Assembly (NCBI GenBank): GCA_944376715.1
Contig: CALWDO010000028.1
Span: forward strand, 1-39,613
Length of the DNA stretch: 39,613 bases
From: an uncultured Lachnoclostridium sp.
Lineage (GTDB): Bacteria > Bacillota > Clostridia > Lachnospirales > Lachnospiraceae
Direction: 5' to 3'
Part shown: positions 14,814 to 21,598 of the stretch, in pieces
Position numbering within the stretch: the first letter of the stretch is position 1
How the letters are laid out: every line of letters begins with the position of its first letter
Made by a program: the position numbers and the translations under genes
The notes under the pieces: model-generated
The model's database searches: none
Told to the model about the DNA's origin: nothing
What the model saw: only the letters and a program-made list of their open reading frames with translations

Positions 14814-15723
14814 ACTGTCCGACAAACGGATGACCGGTCAATACTTCATAAAAATGGTCATTCTGCGGAGTTTCCAATCCATGTTTCCTGCCCAGGCTGC
14901 AGACCAGTCCGGCAAACAGATCCACTTCTGTTTTCCGTCCTTCTCTGGTATCCTGTCTCATGGACGGTTCTCCTTCCGGAGAAAGAGAATCGATCAGTTT
15001 CACCCACTCCCGGATCTCTGCCGTGGTCAGGTTAATGCCCTCCGCACATGCGACCTGCCTCGCTTCCTCCATGGCCGCCAGCATGGCATCCCGGTGCTCT
15101 CCTTCCTGCTGAACTCCGCCATAATTTATCCCGCATACAGCGCACACCTGATTGACGCCCACATTCAGCATCCATTTGCTCCACTGCTGGTGAATAATAT
15201 CATCCGGAATCACATAAGGAATCCCTACTTGCAGAAACAATTCTTCCAGACGCGCGGTGGCCTCTGTCCGGCCATTTTCTTTTTCTCCAAAAGCAATAGA
15301 CCCCGCCCGGGTATAAGTCAGGTGGTTTCCGATACGGGTGGCATCCATCCCCTGTACGGTACAGTACAACAAGTGCGTCGGATGCAAAATCTGCTCCAGC
15401 ACTTCTTCCGAAGTAACTCCGTTGAGTACAGATAAGACAATCGTATCTTTCCCACACGCTTTTGCCGCGCTTCCTGCAGCATCCGCAAGTCCATGATATT
15501 TTGTGGCAAAAATCAGAAGATCCATCTCTTCCGCTTCTCCGGCATCCATGTAGAGAAAGTCGCAGCGTTCCCCGTTGGCATATACACCGTCTTTCTGGTA
15601 ACGCTGTATCCGTTCCTTATCCGCGATCACATATACATGCCCTTTTCCCAGGGCATCCTGGAATAATTCCACATACATGATACCCAAGGCTCCCAGGCCG
15701 ACGATTCCGATCTTTTGAATCAT
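14812..15723 (-). CDS. panE: Ketopantoate reductase family protein (ApbA/PanE)
   Basis: This 303-residue NADPH-dependent enzyme reduces 2-dehydropantoate to pantoate in pantothenate/CoA synthesis. The dinucleotide site is KIGIVGLGALGIMYVELF at the N terminus (GxGxxG at 9-14). The mid-protein segment SVLNGVTSEEVL and the catalytic lysine context QWSKWMLNVGVNQV are characteristic of the family. The C-terminal domain carries SMRQDTREGRKTEVD, another family signature. AGGAGGAATAAGTGAA precedes the ATG. It starts 24 bases after the ZIP transporter gene on the same strand, so the two are probably one transcript. panB/panC are not in the window; PanE paralogues acting on other 2-oxo acids exist, so pantoate synthesis is probable rather than certain. 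Confidence 0.88.
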   Translation of the reverse strand: MIQKIGIVGLGALGIMYVELFQDALGKGHVYVIADKERIQRYQKDGVYANGERCDFLYMDAGEAEEMDLLIFATKYHGLADAAGSAAKACGKDTIVLSVLNGVTSEEVLEQILHPTHLLYCTVQGMDATRIGNHLTYTRAGSIAFGEKENGRTEATARLEELFLQVGIPYVIPDDIIHQQWSKWMLNVGVNQVCAVCGINYGGVQQEGEHRDAMLAAMEEARQVACAEGINLTTAEIREWVKLIDSLSPEGEPSMRQDTREGRKTEVDLFAGLVCSLGRKHGLETPQNDHFYEVLTGHPFVGQ

Positions 15724-15747
15724 TTCACTTATTCCTCCTGTCCTATC

Positions 15748-16530
15748 CTATCCCAACGCCACGTCAAGCGCCATCATCACCGTAAATCCCAATGCGAAAA
15801 GCATCGGACCGATATTAGAATGTTCTCCCTCCGACATCTCCGGAATCAGTTCTTCCACTACTACATACATCATAGCTCCAGCCGCAAAGCTGAGCAGATA
15901 CGGGAGTGCAGGAACCACCAGGCTTGCAGCCATGATAGTAAGAAACGCCCCAATCGGCTCCACGATCCCGGAAAGCGCGCCGTAAAGAAACGCTCTTCCT
16001 TTGCCGACGCCCTCCGAACGGAGCGGCATGGATATGATCGCCCCTTCCGGAAAATTCTGAATCGCGATACCCAAAGACAGTGCCAGCGCGCCCATAAGAC
16101 TCAATTCTGCCTCACCTGCCATCCAGCCGGCATAGACCACGCCCACTGCCATTCCTTCCGGAATATTATGCAGAGTAACCGCCAATACCAGCATTGTAGT
16201 CTTTTTCAACTGTGTGCACGGCCCCTCTGCCTGGTCACAGTTCATATGCAGATGGGGTACAATATGATCCAGCAAAAGCAGAAAAAGGATCCCCATCCAG
16301 AATCCTGCCGCCGCCGGTATAAATGCCAGCCTGCCCATACTCTCCGCCTGATCCATAGCAGGGATCAGCAGGCTCCAGATCGAAGCCGCGACCATCACAC
16401 CGGCCGCAAATCCGGTCAGGGCTTTCTGCACCAGCCGGTTCATATTTCCTTTCATGAAAAATACGCAGCCCGCGCCCAGTGCAGTTCCCAAAAAGGGAAT
16501 CATCAATCCTCGAAAAACCTCTAAAGTCAT
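15748..16530 (-). CDS. ZIP-family divalent metal transporter
   Basis: This 260-residue membrane protein has about eight hydrophobic helices. Helices IV and V carry the metal-site motifs HNIPEG (121-126) and NFPEG (159-163), the diagnostic pair of ZIP transporters of zinc, iron or manganese (ZupT/GufA group). A short His-rich loop, DHIVPHLHMNCD, is at ~88-99. Start is the ATG at 16530 (GGAAAGGAC upstream) rather than one eight codons earlier. It is divergent from thioredoxin, with which it shares a 105-base AT-rich gap, and is followed by panE. Which metal is carried cannot be read directly. Confidence 0.93.
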   Translation of the reverse strand: MTLEVFRGLMIPFLGTALGAGCVFFMKGNMNRLVQKALTGFAAGVMVAASIWSLLIPAMDQAESMGRLAFIPAAAGFWMGILFLLLLDHIVPHLHMNCDQAEGPCTQLKKTTMLVLAVTLHNIPEGMAVGVVYAGWMAGEAELSLMGALALSLGIAIQNFPEGAIISMPLRSEGVGKGRAFLYGALSGIVEPIGAFLTIMAASLVVPALPYLLSFAAGAMMYVVVEELIPEMSEGEHSNIGPMLFALGFTVMMALDVALG

Positions 16531-16566
16531 ACATTCCGTCCTTTCCCGTAACATTTGTTACTGCCC

Positions 16567-16594
16567 TTGCAATCTTTTAAAGATAGACTATAAT
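16567..16594 (+). promoter_or_regulatory. Promoter of thioredoxin
   Basis: -35 TTGCAA (16567-16572), a 16-base spacer, and perfect -10 TATAAT (16589-16594). AAAGGAG lies upstream of the thioredoxin ATG. Confidence 0.75.
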
Positions 16595-16635
16595 AAAATA
16601 TATTAATATCTATATCCAGAAAGGAGTCTTTAATT

Positions 16636-16947
16636 ATGAATATAACGACAATAACCAAAGATAATTTCCAGCAGGAAGTACTGCAGTCTTCAAAACCTGT
16701 TCTGGTAGACTTCTGGGCATCCTGGTGTGTTCCCTGCAAGATGCTCGCGCCTACGATTCAGCAGATTGCAGACGAGATGCCGGAACTGAAAGTCTGCAAG
16801 ATCAACATTGATGAGGAGATGTCCCTGGCTCAGGATTACCAGGTCATGAGCATCCCTACGTTGATTTTATTTAAAAATGGACAAGTTTCCGCACGAACCA
16901 TGGGAAACATGCCAAAACAGATGATCAAGCAGGAGCTTGGACTTTAA
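16636..16947 (+). CDS. trxA: Thioredoxin
   Basis: This 103-residue cytosolic disulfide reductase has the redox centre FWASWCVPCKM with Cys31 and Cys34 (WCVPC rather than the usual WCGPC, so the redox potential may differ). It has the cis-proline loop MSIPTLILFKNG and normal length. GGAG precedes the ATG. Its stop codon overlaps the stop of the convergent thioredoxin-reductase-like gene by two bases, and a shared hairpin spans both stops. The two products presumably act as a reductase/thioredoxin couple despite opposite transcription. Confidence 0.96.
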   Translation: MNITTITKDNFQQEVLQSSKPVLVDFWASWCVPCKMLAPTIQQIADEMPELKVCKINIDEEMSLAQDYQVMSIPTLILFKNGQVSARTMGNMPKQMIKQELGL

Positions 16948-16955
16948 GCTCCTGC
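16929..16955. terminator. Shared hairpin spanning the convergent stop codons of thioredoxin and its reductase
   Basis: A 10-bp stem, GCAGGAGCTT (16929-16938) with AAGCTCCTGC (16946-16955), has a 7-base loop containing the overlapping TAA stops (plus 16945-16947, minus 16944-16946). On the plus side TGTTTTCT follows. Both coding ends form its arms. Confidence 0.65.
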
Positions 16956-17810
16956 CTGTTTTCTCGCCTGTTTCACAATGTCGGTTCCCGCGACGGCTCC
17001 CTCGTAGACCGCTTTCGCGATCTGGAGCATGCCTCCGTTGCAGTCTCCTGCGGCATAGAGGCCGGGGACCGTAGTTCTCATCTTCTCGTCTGTCACTACA
17101 TGATTATCTTCTGTCTGCGCTCCGATTTTTTTCGCCAGGTCGCTTCCTCCGGCTGTCCCATACGCGACAAAAACGCCGGCTGTCGGGATCTGACTTCCAT
17201 CCTCAAAGAGTACGGACTCTACGCAGTCTGTTCCTTCGATCTTCTGAATTTTCTTCTCAATCACTGTGATCTCTTCCGGAAAATCCGCAGTCAGCTCTGC
17301 GCCGTCGGTCAGAAGCGTCACGGAAGACGATGTAGGAAGCAATACTTCCGCTTCATGAAGAGCATATTCCCCGCTTCCCAGAACTGCAACCGGCTTCTGA
17401 CGATAAAAGAACGCGTCGCAGATTGCGCAATAGCTGACGCCCTTTCCTTCCAGCTCCCGAAGTCCCGGAATCTTTGCCGTCTTTCTCTGTACTCCGGTGG
17501 CAAGTACTACATAATCTGCGGCAAAAGTTCCTTTCGTAGTCTCCACAGTCAGTTTTTCCTCATATCCAAGACTCAGAACTTCCGCATCCAGAAATTCTAC
17601 GCCGACTTTTTTCGCACCCTCGATCCCGTTCCGTTCCAGTTCCTCTCCGGAGATCAGATCCGGGAAACCGTAATAATTCTGTATCTTATCCGTCTTGCCC
17701 AAGGCTCCGCTTCCTTTGGAAATCACTCTGGTCGCAAGGCCTCCCCGCGCCGTATACAGCGAGGCAGACACTCCGGCCGGTCCGGAGCCAATTACAATCA
17801 CATCCGCCAT
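16944..17810 (-). CDS. trxB: Thioredoxin-reductase-like flavoprotein lacking the NADPH signature (probable ferredoxin-dependent, FFTR-type)
   Basis: This 288-residue flavoprotein has the FAD site VIVIGSGPAGVSASLYTARG at its N terminus and the redox-active CAIC at 128-131 in GVSYCAICDAFFY. The second FAD motif TTVPGLYAAGDC is near the C terminus. Normal NADPH-dependent TrxB carries GGGDSA and HRRxxxR in the inserted domain. Here they are replaced by GSGEYA (145-150) and VTLLTDGAEL (~164-173), with no paired arginines for the 2'-phosphate. Clostridia have a pyridine-nucleotide-independent class, FFTR, that takes electrons from ferredoxin and lacks those motifs. This protein fits it (inference), although a distinct deviant reductase is possible. 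RBS is GGAGGAAAG. The gene is expressed from a promoter ~190 bases upstream through a structured leader. Confidence 0.85.
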   Translation of the reverse strand: MADVIVIGSGPAGVSASLYTARGGLATRVISKGSGALGKTDKIQNYYGFPDLISGEELERNGIEGAKKVGVEFLDAEVLSLGYEEKLTVETTKGTFAADYVVLATGVQRKTAKIPGLRELEGKGVSYCAICDAFFYRQKPVAVLGSGEYALHEAEVLLPTSSSVTLLTDGAELTADFPEEITVIEKKIQKIEGTDCVESVLFEDGSQIPTAGVFVAYGTAGGSDLAKKIGAQTEDNHVVTDEKMRTTVPGLYAAGDCNGGMLQIAKAVYEGAVAGTDIVKQARKQAGA

Positions 17811-17993
17811 CTTTCCTCCTCCCTGTTTCTATAGTATTTTCGCACTGGCAGGACTTCTCCCCGCAGTGCGCGCTCGATTCCGCTCCGCTTCATCTCGCTC
17901 ACGGGCTTCGCCCTATGGAATCCAGGAAAAACGGACGCTTTCATGCGAGCATGAAGCGTCCGCTTTTCCGTCTTCCGCACTGCTCATTGACAT
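17811..17993 (-). ncRNA. Structured leader RNA of the thioredoxin-reductase-like gene, with possible attenuator
   Basis: The 333-base gap 17811-18143 has no supported gene. From the minus-strand promoter at 18000-18028, transcription would begin near 17993. Reading the RNA: segment A GCAGTGCG (17983-17976); a long hairpin with 9+5 bp and then UUUUU (17962-17927); a small hairpin GGGCGAAGCCC; segment B CGCACTGC (17870-17863); and segment C CAGTGCG (17847-17841). B can pair with A, closing a ~120-nt domain, or with C, making a local hairpin just before the ribosome site. That is the logic of a two-state leader. It could instead be a dispersed structured repeat inserted here. No known riboswitch consensus (T-box, SAM, FMN, cobalamin) was recognised. 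Confidence 0.45.
17927..17962 (-). terminator. Terminator-like hairpin inside the leader
   Basis: On the minus strand CGGACGCTT (17962-17954) pairs with AAGCGTCCG (17940-17932), continued by CATG/GC pairs beyond a single-base bulge. It is followed directly by five T residues (17931-17927). It lies 115 bases before the start codon, so it would cut off the gene unless antiterminated. Confidence 0.6.
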
Positions 17994-17999
17994 ATGAAC

Positions 18000-18028
18000 A
18001 TTATACCTTAAGTTTGGGGTTATGTACA
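18000..18028 (-). promoter_or_regulatory. Promoter of the thioredoxin-reductase-like gene
   Basis: Minus strand: -35 TGTACA (18028-18023), a 17-base spacer, and perfect -10 TATAAT (18005-18000). Confidence 0.7.
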
Positions 18029-18143
18029 GGGGGCATCTTTCGACCCCAAAAGCTCCGAAAGACGAAATGATATGGATTCGTTCACGCGTTTCATGCTATA
18101 CTTTAAAGAAAAACGGGATATGTTTATTGGGAGATGAAGAAAA

Positions 18144-18521
18144 ATGGATACCGATACTCTGATGTTTTTTGAACAGCAGCCGGATGCGCTGCCATTATAT
18201 GAGGCTTTTTCGGAGGCAGTATTAAAACGATATCCAGATACGAAAATCAAAGTACAGAAATCACAAATATCATTTTCAAACAGGCATATATTTGCCTGTG
18301 TGTCTTTCCTCCGTGTAAAGAAAAAGAAAGAGCTGCCGCACCCATATCTGATTGTCACACTGGGGCTGTCCTACCCATTGGAATCGCCTCGTACAGCAGT
18401 CATAACGGAACCTTATCCCGGACGGTGGACAACCCACATAGTGATTGAAAAAACAGAAAATATCGATAAAGAACTGCTTGGATGGGTAGGCGACGCATAC
18501 AAATTTGCAGAGAGCAAATAA
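18144..18521 (+). CDS. DUF5655-domain protein of unknown function
   Basis: This 125-residue soluble protein matches the pattern I know as DUF5655: an opening LMFFEQQPDALPLYEAF, then KVQKSQISFSNRHIFACVSF, the basic RVKKKKELPHPYLIVTLGL, and the closing EPYPGRWTTHIVI with ELLGWVGDAYKFAESK. The domain often resembles a small DNA-linked or stress-related fold, but its activity is not established, so no function is given. GGGAGA lies eleven bases upstream of the ATG. It stands alone between the reductase leader (divergent) and bioY. The BirA-type operator of bioY starts right after its stop codon. Confidence 0.8.
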   Translation: MDTDTLMFFEQQPDALPLYEAFSEAVLKRYPDTKIKVQKSQISFSNRHIFACVSFLRVKKKKELPHPYLIVTLGLSYPLESPRTAVITEPYPGRWTTHIVIEKTENIDKELLGWVGDAYKFAESK

Positions 18522-18552
18522 TTGTCAACTGATTATTGACATTGGTTAACAT
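18522..18552. promoter_or_regulatory. BirA-type biotin operator of bioY
   Basis: TTGTCAAC (18522-18529), 15 bases, then GTTAAC followed by AT (18545-18552). This fits the Firmicute BirA palindrome TTGTTAAC-N15-GTTAACAA with few mismatches. The bioY promoter is embedded in it, so biotin-loaded BirA would repress uptake. Confidence 0.85.
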
Positions 18553-18564
18553 TTCAGCTATACT
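18536..18564 (+). promoter_or_regulatory. Promoter of bioY
   Basis: Perfect -35 TTGACA (18536-18541), a 17-base spacer, and -10 TATACT (18559-18564). It overlaps the operator described above. Confidence 0.85.
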
Positions 18565-18621
18565 GTCCCCAAAACATACACCGGCAGTTCTTTCCCGGTG
18601 TAAAAGAAAGAAGGTATTTCT

Positions 18622-19185
18622 ATGACGTCTACTTCATCTGCGGCAGGTTCCCATACATCGGTACAGGCGCTCGCCATAACCGGCATGTTTACTGCTGTCC
18701 TTGCCGTACTGTCCATCCTGCAGATCCCTATGCCCTCCGGCGTACCGGTCACATTACAGACTTTTGCGGTCTCCCTCTGCGGATATGTGCTCGGAGCCAA
18801 GAGAGGAACGCTCTGCGTAGCTCTCTATCTGCTGTTAGGCATCATCGGGCTGCCCGTATTCACAGGCATGACAGCCGGGATTGGCCGGATCTTTGGATTC
18901 ACCGGAGGATTTCTCTATGGTTTTCTTCCTCTGGCTCTGACCTGCGGACTCGGCTCCCGCGCACATCATCATGCGGCAGCATTTCTTTCCGGTCTTTTGG
19001 GACTGGCAATATGCCATCTTCTGGGCGCCGTCCATTATTCCATAGCGGCAGAATGCGGCGTACGGCAGGCGTTTCTTCTGGTTTCCCTGCCTTATCTGAT
19101 CAAAGACGCCCTGTCTGTGGCCGGTGCCCTGGCAGCCGCGCTGATCCTCAGAAAAACTATGAACCGCGCCGGAATCTCTTTTTGA
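18622..19185 (+). CDS. bioY: Biotin transporter S-component BioY
   Basis: This 187-residue membrane protein has about six helices. It shows the family pattern: an early IPMPSGVPVTLQTFAVSLCGYVLG (key VPVTLQTF), then RGTLCVALYLLLGIIGLPVF and FGFTGGFLYGF, which form the biotin-binding core of BioY. It binds biotin and works alone or with the energy-coupling EcfA/EcfT module, which is not encoded here and must come from elsewhere. AAGAAGG precedes the ATG. Regulation by BirA is strongly indicated by the operator/promoter arrangement upstream. The stop codon lies inside a long hairpin shared with the convergent binding-protein gene. Confidence 0.95.
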   Translation: MTSTSSAAGSHTSVQALAITGMFTAVLAVLSILQIPMPSGVPVTLQTFAVSLCGYVLGAKRGTLCVALYLLLGIIGLPVFTGMTAGIGRIFGFTGGFLYGFLPLALTCGLGSRAHHHAAAFLSGLLGLAICHLLGAVHYSIAAECGVRQAFLLVSLPYLIKDALSVAGALAAALILRKTMNRAGISF

Positions 19186-19200
19186 TTTCGGACGCGGTTC
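19161..19200. terminator. Bidirectional terminator between bioY and the ABC binding-protein gene
   Basis: GAACCGCG (19161-19168) pairs with CGCGGTTC (19193-19200), with a second inner stem CCGGAATC/GATTTCGG (one mismatch). On the minus strand ATAGTTTTTC follows; on the plus strand ATTATTT follows. Confidence 0.7.
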
Positions 19201-19215
19201 ATTATTTAAAGAATT

Positions 19216-20766
19216 TTAGTTTTTGTCCAGATCCACCGTGATCTCATAATAATCGCAAGGATGCGCCGTCAGTCCGGTTACCCCTTCTCCCGAAACGATC
19301 GACATCTTCAGATGGGCCGCAAAGACAAACGCGTTGTCGTCCAGAATCGTCTGCGTCATCTCTGTGGCCAGCGCCGCGCGTTCATCAGGATCGAAGGTAC
19401 CGCTCATCTGCGTCTCCAGTTCTTCCAGCCGGTCGCTGTGGTATCCGCCCCGGTTCTTGGTAGAATCATCCAGACAATGAGTGGTAAAGAAATATTCCGG
19501 GTCTCCGGTGGGAGCACAGACAAAAGCACTCGCATAAATATCCCATTCGCCGCTTTCGATAAAATCCAAATGATTGGCAGTACAGTTCACCTCCACCTGA
19601 ATGCCGATCTCTTTCAGAGACGCCTGTACACTTTCCGCCAGAAGCGGCAGTTCCTGTCGGCTGGGATATGTCAGCCAGCGGATCGAGAGGGTCTCGCCGT
19701 CCCTGTCCACATAGCCGTCGCCGTCCGTATCCGTCCATCCGGAAGCGGCCAGGAGTCTTCTGGATTCCTCTGGATCATAAGACTGTGCGGTTACAGAGGC
19801 GTCACCGAACGCAAGGCTCTCCGGAAACGGTCCGTTGGCCGCGCTCCCATTGCCTTCCAGCAATACCTGCGTGAATCCCTCTTTGTCGACAGCCCCGGCG
19901 ATGGCGGCCCGCACGTTAGGATCCTGAAGCGCTTCCGTCGCATAGTTCATCTGCGCGAAAAATGATCTGGACGTCTCCACAGAAGAGATGGTATAAGGAT
20001 CATTCGCGAACAGGGACAGGCTGGAATAAGGAAGGCCGTACGCCGCATCCAGTTCTCCGGTCTGCATGGCCATGGTCATTGTATCGCCGTCTGTGATCGT
20101 CCGGACGTAAATCATATCCAGCTTCGGCGTCCCGTCCCAATAGTTCTCATTTTTCACCAGAGTCAGTCCCACGTCCGTCTGCACTTCTGTCGCGCGGTAC
20201 GGACCTGTACCCGACACATTCCCGTCTTCTGTGATGCCCGCCTGCATATCGATGATACAGCCATACGGGTCGGCCAGATAGTTCATCAGCGCCGGGACCG
20301 GCTCCCGTGTGCGGATCGTCAGCGTCTGTCCCTCTGCCGTAATCTCCTGGATCTTCAGATCCCCTTTTGCTCGTTCATGCACCTCGATCAGATGATCCAG
20401 GCATTCCTTTACCGCTTCCGCGTCCATGGTCCTTCCGCTGGTAAATGTCACCCCGTCCCGCAGTGTGACAACCCAGGTGTTTTCATCCAACAATTCATAC
20501 TCTGCAGCCAGCCACGGCTCCAGTTCCATAGAATCGGAATACTTAAATAAAGTTTCTCCGATTCCGTACCGGATGCACGCCCATCCGGAATAACCGTTAT
20601 GCGGGTTGACATCTTTTTCATCATTTTCCGCATTGAACGTGGTGTCGCCGTAGTAAAACACCTTTTCTCCCGTAATCTCTGCGGTTCCCCGCTCCTGCGA
20701 GCCGCAGCCGGACAAAAGGCAGACGGTCAGAAGACAGGCGGTCAAAATACCGGATCTTTTTTTCAT
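19216..20766 (-). CDS. Extracellular lipoprotein, family-5 solute-binding protein (peptide/nickel/metallophore type)
   Basis: This 516-residue protein has a lipoprotein signal ending CLLSGC (lipid Cys21) and is anchored outside the membrane. The body is a DppA/OppA/NikA-type binding protein: VNPHNGYSGWACIRYGIGETLF, LEPWLAAEYELLDENTWVVTLRDGVTF, VSGTGPYRATEV, KNENYWDGTPKLDMI and DPNVRAAIAGAVDKEGF. The NPH...ETLFKY opening and closing region are close to nickel/metallophore-binding NikA/CntA proteins, but oligopeptide binding cannot be excluded. The last gene of the importer operon; it is unusual for the binding protein to be last. A 100-base gap with a hairpin separates it from the ATPase gene. 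GGAGGA precedes the ATG; an in-frame TTG one codon earlier is possible. A DTDGDGYVDRDG stretch resembles a calcium-binding loop. Confidence 0.88.
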   Translation of the reverse strand: MKKRSGILTACLLTVCLLSGCGSQERGTAEITGEKVFYYGDTTFNAENDEKDVNPHNGYSGWACIRYGIGETLFKYSDSMELEPWLAAEYELLDENTWVVTLRDGVTFTSGRTMDAEAVKECLDHLIEVHERAKGDLKIQEITAEGQTLTIRTREPVPALMNYLADPYGCIIDMQAGITEDGNVSGTGPYRATEVQTDVGLTLVKNENYWDGTPKLDMIYVRTITDGDTMTMAMQTGELDAAYGLPYSSLSLFANDPYTISSVETSRSFFAQMNYATEALQDPNVRAAIAGAVDKEGFTQVLLEGNGSAANGPFPESLAFGDASVTAQSYDPEESRRLLAASGWTDTDGDGYVDRDGETLSIRWLTYPSRQELPLLAESVQASLKEIGIQVEVNCTANHLDFIESGEWDIYASAFVCAPTGDPEYFFTTHCLDDSTKNRGGYHSDRLEELETQMSGTFDPDERAALATEMTQTILDDNAFVFAAHLKMSIVSGEGVTGLTAHPCDYYEITVDLDKN

Positions 20767-20835
20767 CAATACATTCCTCCACGCTTTTTCGTTGCAATGA
20801 TGTTGGGATCAAAAGCCCCCAACCATGATGCCTAC

Positions 20836-20867
20836 GGATTGTTCCGTGCTTCGCACTCCCACAATCC
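20836..20867 (-). terminator. Intergenic hairpin between the ATPase and binding-protein genes
   Basis: GGATTGT (20836-20842) pairs with ACAATCC (20861-20867), with an inner GTGC/GCAC hairpin (20846-20856). It has no T run, so it may protect or process the mRNA and raise binding-protein output rather than terminate. Confidence 0.4.
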
Positions 20868-20870
20868 TCA

Positions 20871-21578
20871 TTACAATACAGATTCTACCAGCAGTCTGGT
20901 ATAAGGCTCCCTGGGATCCTGGATCACCTCATCCGGAGTCCCTTCCTCTATGATCCTCCCCTGATGCATGATCAAGACCCGGCTGCAAAGATACTGTACC
21001 AGCGCCAGATCATGGCTGATCAGCAGGAGCGACATGCCGCCCTCTTTTTGAAGACGTTTCAGAAGCGCCGCGATCTGCGCCTGTACGGTCACATCCAGCG
21101 CGCTGGTCGCCTCATCGCAGATCAGAAGCTGAGGTTCTACCGCCAACGCCCTGGCGATCGCCGCCCGCTGGCATTCTCCTCCGCTTGCTTCATGGGGATA
21201 TCTGTAAAAAAATTTTCTGTCCAGTTCCACCAGATCCAGCATCTCACAGGCCCTTTCCTTTGCCTGCTTCTTTCCCATTCCCTGATTGCGCATGCCTTCC
21301 ATGATTCCGTCTCCCAGCGTGCGCCTGGGGTCAAAGGAATCCTGCGGTGTCTGAAATACCATCTGTACTTTTCCGTCCAGACGGACGCTTCCCTCCTCAG
21401 GCATGATCAGACGGGTTATGATCTTTGCGATGGTGCTTTTTCCGCATCCGCTTTCTCCCGCCAGTCCCAGGCATTCGCCTTTTCCGATATGGAAGGATAC
21501 TCCGTCCACCGCTTCAAAAGGCACTCTGTTTTTATAAAATACTTTTTTCAGATCTTTTGCTTCCAGAATATTCTGCAT
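20871..21578 (-). CDS. ABC importer ATP-binding subunit (DppF/NikE type)
   Basis: This 235-residue ATPase is the second nucleotide-binding subunit of the family-5 importer. Motifs are Walker A GESGCGKST (~38-46), signature ASGGECQR (Ala in place of the usual Leu), Walker B LLICDEATSALD and H-loop LLISHDLALV. The C-terminal PYTRLLVES is typical of peptide/nickel ATPases, but it lacks the longer C-terminal tail of DppF-type proteins, which in some cases binds iron-sulfur. GGGAGG lies just before the ATG. It is 20 bases downstream of its partner ATPase gene. Confidence 0.93.
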   Translation of the reverse strand: MQNILEAKDLKKVFYKNRVPFEAVDGVSFHIGKGECLGLAGESGCGKSTIAKIITRLIMPEEGSVRLDGKVQMVFQTPQDSFDPRRTLGDGIMEGMRNQGMGKKQAKERACEMLDLVELDRKFFYRYPHEASGGECQRAAIARALAVEPQLLICDEATSALDVTVQAQIAALLKRLQKEGGMSLLLISHDLALVQYLCSRVLIMHQGRIIEEGTPDEVIQDPREPYTRLLVESVL

Positions 21579-21598
21579 ACTGCCTCCCGGCCTGCCTG

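Noticed and set aside
17798-17980. 60-codon minus-strand frame across the reductase leader
   Set aside because: It starts with GTG inside a stem, has no ribosome site, runs over the real start of the reductase gene, and its codons simply follow the hairpin arms.
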